DNA from: Bacillota bacterium
Lineage (GTDB): Bacteria > Bacillota > Clostridia > Lachnospirales > Lachnospiraceae
NCBI GenBank assembly: GCA_023439505.1
Contig: JAEXNR010000057.1
Location: 62,001 to 126,000 of the forward strand
Direction: 5' to 3'
DNA: 64,000 bases
The translations under genes and the position numbers were made by a program. The notes beneath the pieces are model-generated. The model worked only from the letters and a program-made list of their open reading frames with translations, had not been told where the DNA came from and did no database searches. Shown piece by piece: positions 54,631-64,000 of the stretch (positions are counted from its first letter, which is position 1; each line of letters begins with the position of its first letter).

Positions 54631-55620
54631 CTATTTTAAACCAATATGCTGATATGCCAGGTCCGATGCAACTCTTCCCCTGGGAGTGCGCAAAATCAAA
54701 CCATTTTGTACCAGATATGGCTCGTAAACTTCTTCTATCGTCCCAACATCTTCCCCTATGGTAGTGGCAACCGCTTCGATTCCAACCGGTCCTCCGCCAA
54801 ATTTCTCAATCATGGTGGATAGAATCTCTCTGTCAATATGATCCAGTCCTAATTTGTCCACTTCCAGCAGATCAAGAGCAAAACCGGCCACTTCCCTGGT
54901 AATTCTTCCATCATATTTTACCTGTGCAAAATCTCTTACTCTTTTTAATAATCGATTTGCAAGTCTTGGAGTTCCTCTGGATCTTCTGGCCAATTCCAGG
55001 GCTCCGTCATCCTCAATCTCTACCCGAAAGACATCCGCAGACCGCAGAATAATCTTCTTTAATTCCTCCATGGAATAGAATTCAAGACGGCAAACCACCC
55101 CAAAACGATCTCTTAAGGGGGGGGTCAGCATTCCTGCTCTGGTCGTCGCTCCCACAAGGGTGAACTTGGGCAGATCCAGACGTATGGACTTGGCAGAAGC
55201 CCCCTTTCCTATGACAATATCTATGGCATAATCCTCCATTGCCGGATATAACAACTCCTCGACCTGTCTGTTCAGACGATGAATCTCATCCACGAACAAA
55301 ACGTCTCCTTCCTGGAGATTGTTTAAGATAGCTGCCATCTCTCCCGGTTTTTCTATGGCAGGTCCCGAGGTGATCTTAATATTAACTCCCATTTCATTGG
55401 CAATAATACCGGCTAGTGTTGTCTTGCCAAGTCCGGGAGGTCCGAAAAAAAGAACATGATCCAGTGATTCCTGTCGCTGCTTTGCTGCCTCTATGTAGAT
55501 CTTCATCATATCCTTCACCTTTGTCTGGCCGATATAATCTGTCAGCATTTGCGGACGAAGTGTATTGTCAATCCGTTTATCCTCTTCCATTAATTCTGTT
55601 GAAATCATTCTTTTTGCCAT
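54631..55620 (-). CDS. ruvB: Holliday junction helicase subunit RuvB
   Basis: 329 residues. AAA+ domain with Walker [16 protein letters not shown] (about 60), Walker [19 protein letters not shown], sensor [16 protein letters not shown], and the C-terminal winged helix ending [12 protein letters not shown]. Motor for branch migration with RuvA. Follows ruvA by 13 bp; no ruvC is present here, as usual in Firmicutes where RecU or RuvX may resolve junctions. Confidence 0.97.
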   Translation of the reverse strand: MAKRMISTELMEEDKRIDNTLRPQMLTDYIGQTKVKDMMKIYIEAAKQRQESLDHVLFFGPPGLGKTTLAGIIANEMGVNIKITSGPAIEKPGEMAAILNNLQEGDVLFVDEIHRLNRQVEELLYPAMEDYAIDIVIGKGASAKSIRLDLPKFTLVGATTRAGMLTPPLRDRFGVVCRLEFYSMEELKKIILRSADVFRVEIEDDGALELARRSRGTPRLANRLLKRVRDFAQVKYDGRITREVAGFALDLLEVDKLGLDHIDREILSTMIEKFGGGPVGIEAVATTIGEDVGTIEEVYEPYLVQNGLILRTPRGRVASDLAYQHIGLK

Positions 55621-55633
55621 TGGCTTCTCCTCA

Positions 55634-56239
55634 TTACATCTTTTTAAGACATAATTTTAATATTTCTTCCGAGGATAACTCCTCTGTAATCTCTATCTGA
55701 CTTACAATCTTAATTGCCTCCGCGCCGGAATACCCGAGAACGGTCAACGCCTGAATTGCTTCTTCTTTCTTTCCGATGAGTGCAGACGCCTCATTACTCT
55801 TCGCCTGATTCATCAGTTTTTGCTCAAAAGCAGTCTCCAGCTTAAACTTATCCTTTAGTTCAAGAATTAATTTACCCGCCGTTTTATTTCCGATCCCCGG
55901 TGCCCTTGCAATCGTCCTGGCATCCTCCGCCAGCACGGCAAAACGTATCTCATCTGCTGAGATCGCAGATAATATTCCCAATGCTCCCTTGGGACCAATC
56001 CCATTAACACTAATCAGCAGCTTGAACATTTCCAGATCATCTTTTGTTAAAAACCCAAATAGATTCAGAGCATCTTCCCTGACATGTAAGTACGTATATA
56101 GTTTGATTGTACTGCCCCTTGCAGGAAGCTCCATGATGGCGGCGGAGGGCAAAAACACCTCATAGCCAATATTTCCAACTTCTATGATAATATAATTCTC
56201 CTTTACTTCTGCCAGTTCTCCTTTTAAATATCCAATCAT
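55634..56239 (-). CDS. ruvA: Holliday junction helicase subunit RuvA
   Basis: 201 residues: OB-fold domain ([31 protein letters not shown]), helix-hairpin-helix repeats ([38 protein letters not shown]) and the C-terminal domain III ([15 protein letters not shown]). It binds four-way junctions and recruits RuvB, encoded immediately downstream. Length is normal. Confidence 0.96.
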   Translation of the reverse strand: MIGYLKGELAEVKENYIIIEVGNIGYEVFLPSAAIMELPARGSTIKLYTYLHVREDALNLFGFLTKDDLEMFKLLISVNGIGPKGALGILSAISADEIRFAVLAEDARTIARAPGIGNKTAGKLILELKDKFKLETAFEQKLMNQAKSNEASALIGKKEEAIQALTVLGYSGAEAIKIVSQIEITEELSSEEILKLCLKKM

Positions 56240-56320
56240 TGTTCCACCTCATTTCATATCAGATTTTCTTTCTAAACTGCTGATTTGCACCGGAAATATG
56301 CTGATCGGCAGGCTGTATAT

Positions 56321-56572
56321 TTAATCCGGCATCCGTTCAAAATGACCTCTTGTTACATTCAGTCGTCCTTCCCTGACATAGTTTAATACCTCAAAGGCTG
56401 TAATCCCCAGTGCCTCTGAGATTTGCAGGGCATTGCTGTTAGGATATTCTTTCAGATAAGCTTCAATATCATCAAAATGATCTCTGTCAATCTGTTTGCA
56501 ATCCTTACAGGAATATGCTTTGAATTTAGAGGTAAATATCTTATGGCAGTGTTTACAAATATTCGTATACAT
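56321..56572 (-). CDS. Small zinc-ribbon HTH protein (YvyF/TIGR03826-like)
   Basis: 83 residues: two Cys pairs (CKHCHKIF and SCKDCKQ) forming a zinc ribbon, followed by a helix-turn-helix-like segment (NALQISEALGITAFEVLNYVREGRL). It resembles YvyF proteins of flagellar operons, which are poorly understood regulators. Here it lies between ruvA and the cardiolipin synthase fusion, with no flagellar genes in the window, so the function remains unknown. ATG at 56572 has AAGGAG upstream. Confidence 0.75.
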   Translation of the reverse strand: MYTNICKHCHKIFTSKFKAYSCKDCKQIDRDHFDDIEAYLKEYPNSNALQISEALGITAFEVLNYVREGRLNVTRGHFERMPD

Positions 56573-56645
56573 AGACTACTCCTTTCAAAAACCACTTCGC
56601 AGCAGGGTGCCTGATAACAGAATCGTGTAATTTAACATCCTTCTG

Positions 56646-59120
56646 TTACATCAGGGTTGAGAACAGGTTCAATACCAGTTGATAACACTTTAACAGCAAT
56701 GGTCTGTTCTTCCATTCTTCATACGTCATCTCATGGCATTGTTCCATTGTTTTTAATAAGTCTTCCCGAATGGTATCAATTACTTCACAGTTACACATCC
56801 ATACACCGCATTCGTATTGCAGATGAAAGCTGCGGTAATCCATATTGATGGTTCCAATGATCCCGGAATCTTCGTTGATTATGGTCTTTGCATGGATGAA
56901 GCCGGGTGTGTATTCAAAGATTCTAACCCCTGCTTCCAATAACCTGCCATAATGATAGTTGGTAAGTCTCTTAACATTTTTCTTATCCGGTATATACGGT
57001 GTAATGATGCGGACATCGATGCCGCTGTTTGCAGCAGTAATGAGAGCATCCCGCATATCATCTTCAATTATAAGGTAAGGTGTAGTGATATACAATATCT
57101 TCTTTGCGTAATAAATCAGCTGCTTATAGATATTCTCCACCGGGTTTCTTGGGTTATTGGCAGGTCCGTCGGAGATCACCTGACAATAAACATCATTCTC
57201 TTCAAAAATTTTCGTCGGTCTGAACTGATTATAGTCCGGTGCTCCGCCGCCGGAAGAGACTTCCCACATCTGTAAGAAGGTAACCGTGAGTCCCCATACG
57301 GAATCTCCTTCCACTTTCAGTGCATTATCCTTCCACTTACCGAACCTGGGAACCAGATTAACATATTCATCCGCCAGATTCATACCGCCGGTAAATCCCA
57401 CGTTTCCATCCACTACAATGATTTTTTGATGGGAACGATAATTCATATATAACTGATCCGTATATTTATGAATCGGATTGAACACCCTGACTTCAAAGCC
57501 CTCATTTTCCAAATCTCTCTTAAAATGGTTGGAGGTTCGAAGCATCGCACCAAAATCATCATATAAAAAGAGTACCTTAACTCCCTCTTTTATTTTTCTT
57601 AACAGTAATTCATGAAGGCGGTCCCATAAAGTTCCTTCCCCCACAATAAAAAAGTTAAGGAGTACAAATTTTTCTGCCTGTTTTATTTCCTCAATGATTG
57701 CATTGAAGGTATCTTCACCCATCGGATAATATTCCAGTCGATTATTTTTAAACAAAGGAAATTTATTCGTTTCCAGATATTTTGTCATTCTGCTTTTTGT
57801 CGGAAACTGTTGTGCAAATTCATTGACAATCTCGGGGTGAAACTCATAAAATCCCGCACCATGTTCAAGCTTTTGTAAAATCATCCGTTCTATTTTTCTT
57901 CTCCGCCTATTCCCCCATAATACGAACATGATATGGCCGGTAATCGGAAAAGCTGCGATAATACAGATCCAGCTGATTTTATAGGACGCATTCCGGTTAT
58001 CATTCACTAAACCAATAATAATAATCACACTAAGCACCTGAATAAAAGAATAAATGTAGACCGTATATCCTCTTAACTCATAGGATAGGTAGATAATTAA
58101 TGCAAATTGTGCCAAAACAAGTAAACCCACGATTGTAGCACGCAGAAAACCACTGACGTAGCTTTTTATTTTTCCTGTAACCTCTTCTTTTATATCTTTG
58201 CCCAATTCCCTAACTCCCTTTCTTCCTGTCACCTTTTCTCTTAAGTCACTTAAAGCCGTATCGAATTTCCTCACTTTCATTGTTGGAAACGCCTGTAAAA
58301 TACGGATATGTATTTTCCGTGTCCTTAACTCCTGATACCGCTGAAGGAATTCCTTCATTTTTGTTTCAGCATCAGGGCGCAGTTCCTTAATTTCCAATTT
58401 GGTATAAGTTCGATATACCCTGGAGTTTTGTATCTTATTTTCCAGCGCGCTTTTAATTTCGGAAAACATACCTGCCATTTTAAGCGTTGGCAATCTATCT
58501 CTTAATTCTTCACCTGTTTCATATAGTTTAGTCGAAGCAATGTATTCCAGCATATCCTGCCTGAGCTTATTTAATTTCTCTAATACCTTTGTAAACTTGA
58601 TGGTATAGATAACTGTAACGGTAAGATCAGCAAACATAGCCGGAACAATGAGGTATCCCATAATTTCTCCCGTTCTTCTTGGAATTCGAAAAATAATCCG
58701 GTCGATTCCGGGTTGAAACACATATAGCAGTAAAATTGCCAATATCCCCCAGAACAGAGATACCCCAAGACATACCCTTCCCTGAAAATTAAACCGGATA
58801 TGACTATAATCCCACCATCTGGCATGAAATAACAGCTCCATTACGTATGAAGTCACATATTCCAGAACCGTTGCCAGAACAATCCCCGCTAAGAACACAA
58901 ATAACAGATGCTCCCTGACAGGATCTAATGCAAGATAGATGGTCAACGCGCCACTTCCATAAATCGGAATTAAAGGGCCATTCAAAAAGCCTCTGTTTAC
59001 CAGGGTCTTAGTCCTGACAGAAACCAGAGTGCTCTCATAGATCCAGCCAAAAAAGCTGTAGATGAAAAATACATAAAAAATATAATAAAGATCTTGTCCA
59101 AACAATCGAATGTTCCACAT
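56646..59120 (-). CDS. Fusion of CmpB/COG4905-type membrane domain with cardiolipin synthase
   Basis: 824 residues. The N-terminal part (about 1-190) has five or so membrane helices and the motif FFIYSFFGWIYESTL with NRGFLNGPLIPIYG, typical of the putative ABC-transporter permease family CmpB (COG4905). A charged helical linker (about 190-320) follows, then two or three membrane helices (about 330-400) and two PLD domains: HKD1 in SHQKIIVVDGNVGFTGG (about 565) and HKD2 in FIHAKTIINEDSGIIGT (about 740), both with catalytic His, Lys and Asp. The second half is a complete Cls, so it should condense phosphatidylglycerols into cardiolipin. Fusion to a CmpB domain is unusual. No frameshift was seen. 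Confidence 0.82.
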   Translation of the reverse strand: MWNIRLFGQDLYYIFYVFFIYSFFGWIYESTLVSVRTKTLVNRGFLNGPLIPIYGSGALTIYLALDPVREHLLFVFLAGIVLATVLEYVTSYVMELLFHARWWDYSHIRFNFQGRVCLGVSLFWGILAILLLYVFQPGIDRIIFRIPRRTGEIMGYLIVPAMFADLTVTVIYTIKFTKVLEKLNKLRQDMLEYIASTKLYETGEELRDRLPTLKMAGMFSEIKSALENKIQNSRVYRTYTKLEIKELRPDAETKMKEFLQRYQELRTRKIHIRILQAFPTMKVRKFDTALSDLREKVTGRKGVRELGKDIKEEVTGKIKSYVSGFLRATIVGLLVLAQFALIIYLSYELRGYTVYIYSFIQVLSVIIIIGLVNDNRNASYKISWICIIAAFPITGHIMFVLWGNRRRRKIERMILQKLEHGAGFYEFHPEIVNEFAQQFPTKSRMTKYLETNKFPLFKNNRLEYYPMGEDTFNAIIEEIKQAEKFVLLNFFIVGEGTLWDRLHELLLRKIKEGVKVLFLYDDFGAMLRTSNHFKRDLENEGFEVRVFNPIHKYTDQLYMNYRSHQKIIVVDGNVGFTGGMNLADEYVNLVPRFGKWKDNALKVEGDSVWGLTVTFLQMWEVSSGGGAPDYNQFRPTKIFEENDVYCQVISDGPANNPRNPVENIYKQLIYYAKKILYITTPYLIIEDDMRDALITAANSGIDVRIITPYIPDKKNVKRLTNYHYGRLLEAGVRIFEYTPGFIHAKTIINEDSGIIGTINMDYRSFHLQYECGVWMCNCEVIDTIREDLLKTMEQCHEMTYEEWKNRPLLLKCYQLVLNLFSTLM

Positions 59121-59273
59121 AACAAAAACTCCTAATCTTGTCTATTCCTTAACGATTATCATATCATAACAACACAAAAAGATAAACCCATTTAATTGAA
59201 TCCTAATCTTACCCTATGTCATTTCAACATTTTGTGATAGAATAAGCAGTAACAACAGGAAAGGAGTATGCTT

Positions 59274-60404
59274 ATGATTACAAGACAATTTCCCATTGTT
59301 CTGCCATCGGTCTATCCCCTGGAAGAGATCTATGATCTGAACAAAATAGCGTTTTTTGATATCGAAACTACCGGACTTTCTGCCGATACTTCCTTTCTTT
59401 ATCTCATTGGTGTCATATATTATCAGAATCAGTCTTATCATCTCATACAATGGTTTTCTGAACATATGAAAGAAGAGTCCCTGCTCCTTTGCTCTTTTTT
59501 TAATTTTTTAGCGGACTATGATGTATTATTTCATTATAACGGCAATGGCTTTGATCTTCCCTTCCTGCTTAAAAAATGCAGCCAGCTTCATCTTGATTAT
59601 TCCTTTGATGGAATTAAGAGCATAGATTTGTATAAAAAAATATCATCTTATAAGAAGATATTACAGTTAAAGAGCTATCGACAAAAGGCAATCGAGGAAT
59701 TTCTTAGAATCAAACGGGAGGACATCTTTGACGGTGGCGATCTCATCGGCGTATACCAGAGTTATCTTGGAAAAAAGCGTTATGAGACCTTACTGAAAGC
59801 AAGAAATCCGGAACTGCTTGTGCAAGAGCAGACCGAATCGGAGGGATTGCTGCATCAACTTTTTCTTCACAACGAAGACGATTTAAAAGGTCTGGTGCAG
59901 ATCAGCTTACTGCTTTACCTGGATGATTTGTTTGAAAAGCCGGTGCATATTCTAAAGACACAGGTGCTGGGCCAAACTCTGCACATCTCTTTTCAGACTG
60001 CGGCATCACTTCCCTTTAAAATAGAATATCACCATGAACTCCTATCACTGGTTGCAGATCAAAATCAGGCTTCCCTTACCATTTCGATCTATGAGGGTGA
60101 GTTAAAATACTTCTATGACAATTATAGGGATTACTATTATCTTCCCGCAGAGGATAGCGCAATACACAAGAGCCTTGCTTCTTACGTGGATAAGGAACAC
60201 CGTAAAAAAGCTACCCCCTCCAACTGTTATACAAGAAAGACCGGGACTTTTGCTCCTCAGTTTGACCCGGTCATAACTCCTTATCTGAAGGAACATCACC
60301 AGGATAAGCTCTCCTATGTAGAGATTCATATGGATTATCTTTTGAAGGAGGATCATCTGGAACGTTATGTAGCACACATCCTCTCCAGTATACGCAGCAG
60401 ATAA
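59274..60404 (+). CDS. YprB-like RNase H-fold nuclease
   Basis: 376 residues. N-terminal DEDD exonuclease-like domain: FFDIETTGLSADTSFLY (DxE), FHYNGNGFDLPFL (Asp), KSIDLYKKI and HNEDDLKGL (Asp), as in YprB proteins. The C-terminal 150 residues have no motif I recognise. The role in nucleic acid processing is unproven. The ATG at 59274 has GGAG seven bases upstream; another ATG two codons earlier is too close. Divergent from the fusion gene and convergent with rpmF. Confidence 0.85.
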   Translation: MITRQFPIVLPSVYPLEEIYDLNKIAFFDIETTGLSADTSFLYLIGVIYYQNQSYHLIQWFSEHMKEESLLLCSFFNFLADYDVLFHYNGNGFDLPFLLKKCSQLHLDYSFDGIKSIDLYKKISSYKKILQLKSYRQKAIEEFLRIKREDIFDGGDLIGVYQSYLGKKRYETLLKARNPELLVQEQTESEGLLHQLFLHNEDDLKGLVQISLLLYLDDLFEKPVHILKTQVLGQTLHISFQTAASLPFKIEYHHELLSLVADQNQASLTISIYEGELKYFYDNYRDYYYLPAEDSAIHKSLASYVDKEHRKKATPSNCYTRKTGTFAPQFDPVITPYLKEHHQDKLSYVEIHMDYLLKEDHLERYVAHILSSIRSR

Positions 60405-60515
60405 GACTTGTGCCATAATTGACTTATCTCGGGGCTTCTTCTTCCGTCAGAGGATAGCTTATGTCCGGGTTACCAAAAACAAGATGAACCGGCAAACCGC
60501 TTCACTTGTCACACG

Positions 60516-60550
60516 AAAAAAAGGCTTCCCGAATTTCTTCGGAAAGCCTT
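60516..60550 (-). terminator. Terminator of the DUF177-rpmF unit
   Basis: On the minus strand AAGGCTTTCCGAA pairs with TTCGGGAAGCCTT (one G-U) around GAAA, followed by TTTTTT. It lies 8 bp past the rpmF stop. Confidence 0.9.
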
Positions 60551-60557
60551 CATTTTC

Positions 60558-60743
60558 TTATTCTTCTACGGTTTTAAGTATTTCCTTCTTATTGTAAGAA
60601 CCACAAGCCTTACATACTCTATGAGGAACCATGAGTTCTCCGCACTTGCTGCACTTCACTAAATTAGGAGCAGTCATTTTCCAGCTAGCTCTACGCTTAT
60701 CTCTTCTTGCTTTTGATGTTTTGTTCTTTGGGCAGATAGACAT
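60558..60743 (-). CDS. rpmF: Ribosomal protein L32
   Basis: 61 residues: MSICPKNKTSKARRDKRRAS, then two zinc pairs CSKCGEL and CKACGSYN, the Cys4 form of L32. Follows the DUF177 gene by 3 bp, the usual arrangement. Normal length; the C-terminus ends NKKEILKTVEE. Confidence 0.97.
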   Translation of the reverse strand: MSICPKNKTSKARRDKRRASWKMTAPNLVKCSKCGELMVPHRVCKACGSYNKKEILKTVEE

Positions 60744-60746
60744 TTG

Positions 60747-61274
60747 TCACACCTCCTTAAAATTGTTAAAGATATCTCGGATTTTTGACATTCTTGGATC
60801 ATATTCTGTGTTGTCACAGTCACAGGTATTCACATTCAAATTAACCCCGCAGGTCTTGCAAATTCCTTTGCAGTCTTGCCTGCACAATAATTTCAACGGA
60901 AAACCAAGTAATATTTCATCATAAATCAATATGTCTGTATCCAGATTGTATCCTGTAATATAATTTGTTTCATCCAGACCCTCTGCACGCTCTTCTTCCG
61001 TAAGATTGAAATCAATCTCTTTGGAGACAGCGATATTCATCGGATATATCATATCCTTTAAACATCTGCTGCAGTATAATTTCAGCGAAACATTTGTGCT
61101 GCATTCCATCATTACCGTCTTGTTGCCAAGATTTGTTATTGTCAGGCTGATCGGCTCTTTATTTGCAAATTCATAAGAATCTCCCTGATAGATAAACCGA
61201 TCCATCTCAATAGGTACTGTGAACTGTTCAACCTTATCCTTGGTGATCATGATTGCTGATAAAGAAATAAGCAT
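60747..61274 (-). CDS. DUF177 protein (YceD-like)
   Basis: 175 residues with the DUF177 pattern: VEQFTVPIEMDRF, CSRCLKDMIYPMN, then LLCRQDCKGICKTCGVNLN and CDCDN, a Cys-rich C-terminal zinc site. The family is linked to rpmF and 23S rRNA or lipid synthesis genes; the function in bacteria is ribosome-related but not settled. It has its own consensus promoter just after ackA. ATG at 61274 gives the family start MLISLS. Confidence 0.92.
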   Translation of the reverse strand: MLISLSAIMITKDKVEQFTVPIEMDRFIYQGDSYEFANKEPISLTITNLGNKTVMMECSTNVSLKLYCSRCLKDMIYPMNIAVSKEIDFNLTEEERAEGLDETNYITGYNLDTDILIYDEILLGFPLKLLCRQDCKGICKTCGVNLNVNTCDCDNTEYDPRMSKIRDIFNNFKEV

Positions 61275-61347
61275 ATTGTTTCTACTCTCCGATATTTCTT
61301 GTATGTCAACTAAGAAGAACGCTCATAGTTCTTTACGCACTTCTTGT

Positions 61348-61376
61348 ATTATACCTACTGTGTTATTATTTGTCAA
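61348..61376 (-). promoter_or_regulatory. Consensus sigma-A promoter of DUF177-rpmF
   Basis: On the minus strand TTGACA (61371-61376), 17-base spacer, TATAAT (61348-61353): exact consensus, 21 bp past the ackA stop. It makes rpmF independent of the pta-ackA transcript. Confidence 0.88.
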
Positions 61377-61396
61377 TGAAAAAATAAATATTCTGA

Positions 61397-62590
61397 TTAC
61401 AGTAAGGCTACTGTTTCTCTTGCGATTGCAAGCTCCTCATTGGTTGGGATAACACAAACCTTCAGTCTGGAATCAGGCGTAGTAATCATTGTTTCTTTTC
61501 CACGTTCGCTGTTCTTCTCCGGATCCAAGGTAACACCCATGAATCCAAGATATTTACAAACTTCCTCTCTTATTCTTGCATCATTCTCACCAATACCGGC
61601 AGTAAAGGCAACCGCATCCACGCCGTTCATAACCGCTGCAAAAGCTCCGATAAATCTTACCACTCTATAAACAAATACCTCTAAGGCAGTTTGTGCCTTT
61701 TCATTGCCGCTGATCATAGCAGCTGTGATGTCTCTAAAGTCACTGGATACTTCTGATAAGCCCTGAACACCGGATTCTTTATTTAAAATATTGGTGATCT
61801 GCTCAATGGTTTTATTTTCTTTTTTGGCGATGTATTCGATGATAGATGGATCGATATCACCGCTTCTGGTTCCCATGACAAGACCTGCAAGGGGTGTAAA
61901 GCCCATGGTTGTATCAACAGATTTACCGTCTAATACTGCAGTCAGACTTGCGCCATTTCCCAGGTGACAAACAATAATCTTAGAATGATCTATATCTAAA
62001 CCACAAAACTCTGCTGCCCTTTTAGATACATAACTGTGGCTGGTTCCGTGGAAACCGTATTTTCTGATTTTATATTTCTCATAATATTCATATGGAATTC
62101 CGTAAAGAAATGCTTTCGCAGGCATCGTCTGATGAAATGCCGTATCAAATACTGCCACCATAGGAACATTGGGCATTAATGCCTTGCAGGCACGAATTCC
62201 AATCAGATTGGCGGGATTGTGAAGAGGTGCCAGATCATTGCAGTCCTCAATCGCATTGATCACTTCCTCTGTGATAATTGTGGAAGTTGCAAACTGCTCT
62301 CCACCGTGAACCACTCGGTGTCCTACTGCACCAATCTCATCAAGGCTCTTAATCACACCATGCTTCTCATCTGTCAATGCATCCAATACCATCGAAACAG
62401 CAACCTCGTGATTTTTCATATCTGTTGCCTGAATCTCTATCTTGTCCCCACCCTTTGGTGTATGTTTTAAATAGCTTACATCCTGTCCGATACGTTCGCA
62501 TAATCCAACAGCCAATACCTCTTCTGAATCAGAATCAATCAATTGATATTTTAATGATGAACTGCCACAGTTAATAACCAATACTTTCAT
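61397..62590 (-). CDS. ackA: Acetate kinase
   Basis: 397 residues: [54 protein letters not shown] and [10 protein letters not shown], all ASKHA acetokinase motifs. It makes ATP and acetate from acetyl phosphate, with pta 24 bp upstream supplying the substrate. Complete and of normal length. Confidence 0.97.
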   Translation of the reverse strand: MKVLVINCGSSSLKYQLIDSDSEEVLAVGLCERIGQDVSYLKHTPKGGDKIEIQATDMKNHEVAVSMVLDALTDEKHGVIKSLDEIGAVGHRVVHGGEQFATSTIITEEVINAIEDCNDLAPLHNPANLIGIRACKALMPNVPMVAVFDTAFHQTMPAKAFLYGIPYEYYEKYKIRKYGFHGTSHSYVSKRAAEFCGLDIDHSKIIVCHLGNGASLTAVLDGKSVDTTMGFTPLAGLVMGTRSGDIDPSIIEYIAKKENKTIEQITNILNKESGVQGLSEVSSDFRDITAAMISGNEKAQTALEVFVYRVVRFIGAFAAVMNGVDAVAFTAGIGENDARIREEVCKYLGFMGVTLDPEKNSERGKETMITTPDSRLKVCVIPTNEELAIARETVALL

Positions 62591-62614
62591 TTGTTTATCC
62601 TCTCTTATGATAAT

Positions 62615-63625
<1,011 letters not shown>

Positions 63626-63681
63626 TTAAAGTCAATTTTTCCTATCATCGTATAATATGTTTGGTAAAACCCATAAATTTT

Positions 63682-63710
63682 ATTATAAAACATCTTATAA
63701 ATTGATACAA
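63682..63710 (-). promoter_or_regulatory. Promoter of pta-ackA
   Basis: Minus strand TTGTAT (63705-63710), 17-base spacer, TATAAT (63682-63687), about 70 bp upstream of pta. A dyad GCTAC-TT-GTAGC (63722-63733) lies just upstream and may be an operator. Confidence 0.7.
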
Positions 63711-63833
63711 GTAATATTTTAGCTACTTGTAGCAAAATATAGGGAACATATCATTATAATATTAGTACTTATGAATAATAAATCAGAAATGTGGTAAAAA
63801 TGGTAAATCTGTGTAAACGCATCAACAGAATGT

Positions 63834-63862
63834 TTGACTTGTCCGCCATTCAATGCTAGAAT
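63834..63862 (+). promoter_or_regulatory. Promoter of the tmcAL-like gene
   Basis: TTGACT (63834-63839), 17-base spacer, TAGAAT (63857-63862), about 30 bp before the start codon. Confidence 0.7.
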
Positions 63863-63894
63863 TCTTGTATTAAAAAAGGAGCGAAACAGTTCAC

Positions 63895-64000
63895 ATGAAA
63901 GTAGCAGGCATTATAACGGAATATAACCCATTCCATAACGGACACAAATTTCATATTGAAGAAACCAGAAGAATTACCGGTGCCGATTATGTAATTGCAG
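63895..64000 (+). CDS. tmcAL: tRNA(Met) cytidine acetate ligase, partial
   Basis: The first 35 codons only; the gene runs off the right edge. [20 protein letters not shown] has the nucleotidyltransferase HxGH motif (HNGH) and the YNPFHNGH signature of TmcAL (YlbM). The ATG at 63895 follows AAGGAGCG. Adjacent, divergent pta-ackA fits the usual clostridial order. TmcAL makes ac4C34 in elongator tRNA-Met with acetate and ATP. Confidence 0.9.
   Translation, partial: MKVAGIITEYNPFHNGHKFHIEETRRITGADYVIA

Noticed and set aside
42419..56587. Shared 15 bases (AAGGAGTAGTCTATG) at the starts of the IS30 transposase and the YvyF-like gene
   Set aside because: Mostly Shine-Dalgarno plus start codon; similarity does not extend either side, so chance is likely.

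Overview
The window reads as chromosomal DNA of a spore-forming, low-GC anaerobic Firmicute of class Clostridia, most likely Lachnospiraceae. This rests on gene content: sporulation sigma-K, an acetate kinase/phosphotransacetylase pair, short rhodanese-less ThiI, RNase J, paired PFL/ACT genes, and the Bacillus-like neighbourhood mtaB-ireB-ruvX-DUF1292-fur-rnj-mltG'-trmR-trhP-sigK. No species can be named. Almost all genes lie on the minus strand, and ATG, GTG and TTG starts with strong Shine-Dalgarno sequences all occur.

Region 1 (1-14422, minus) is a complete type IV pilus operon read from pilB: pilB, pilT, pilC, major pilin, prepilin peptidase pilD, a fused pilM-pilN, pilO, then four minor-pilin-like proteins (two very large) and finally a membrane-anchored extracellular protein that runs off the left edge. 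The major pilin cistron is bracketed by two RNA hairpins. An HD-GYP protein at 46702-47751 could link motility to c-di-GMP, but that is inference.

Region 2 (14.7-29.7 kb) is housekeeping: an ABC-F ATPase, an HD hydrolase, sigK, tRNA wobble-uridine modification genes (trhP, trmR), an MltG-like protein reduced to its non-catalytic domain, RNase J, Fur, DUF1292, RuvX, IreB and MtaB; then an HPr-like protein without the catalytic His, ThiI with its cysteine desulfurase, and an M23 peptidase. A 23-bp tandem repeat tract separates ruvX from the DUF1292 gene.

Region 3 (29.8-40.6 kb) carries an LCP protein, the dipeptidase PepD, PFL and ACT proteins, a WalJ-like hydrolase, CoaE, DNA polymerase I, an anti-sigma-like zinc protein and two tandem DUF1622 membrane proteins. 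A strongly structured 120-bp element lies between coaE and the WalJ-like gene.

Region 4 (40.7-47.8 kb) is the accessory part: an IS30-family element, 22-bp repeats beside the promoter of tRNA-Leu(CAA), a DUF4143-type AAA ATPase, a small orphan gene, a 0.7-kb gene-poor stretch, a secreted Big_2 repeat protein and the HD-GYP gene.

Region 5 (48.0-64.0 kb) returns to core functions: a Nudix hydrolase, a penicillin-binding protein with its SEDS partner, a long U32 protein, ZapA, RuvB, RuvA, a small YvyF-like protein, an unusual fusion of a CmpB-type membrane domain to cardiolipin synthase, a YprB-like nuclease, rpmF with its DUF177 partner, ackA, pta, and the start of tmcAL. No CRISPR array, prophage or defence cluster was seen. 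The best candidates for something undescribed are the membrane-domain/cardiolipin synthase fusion, the pilus operon architecture and the structured coaE-downstream element.
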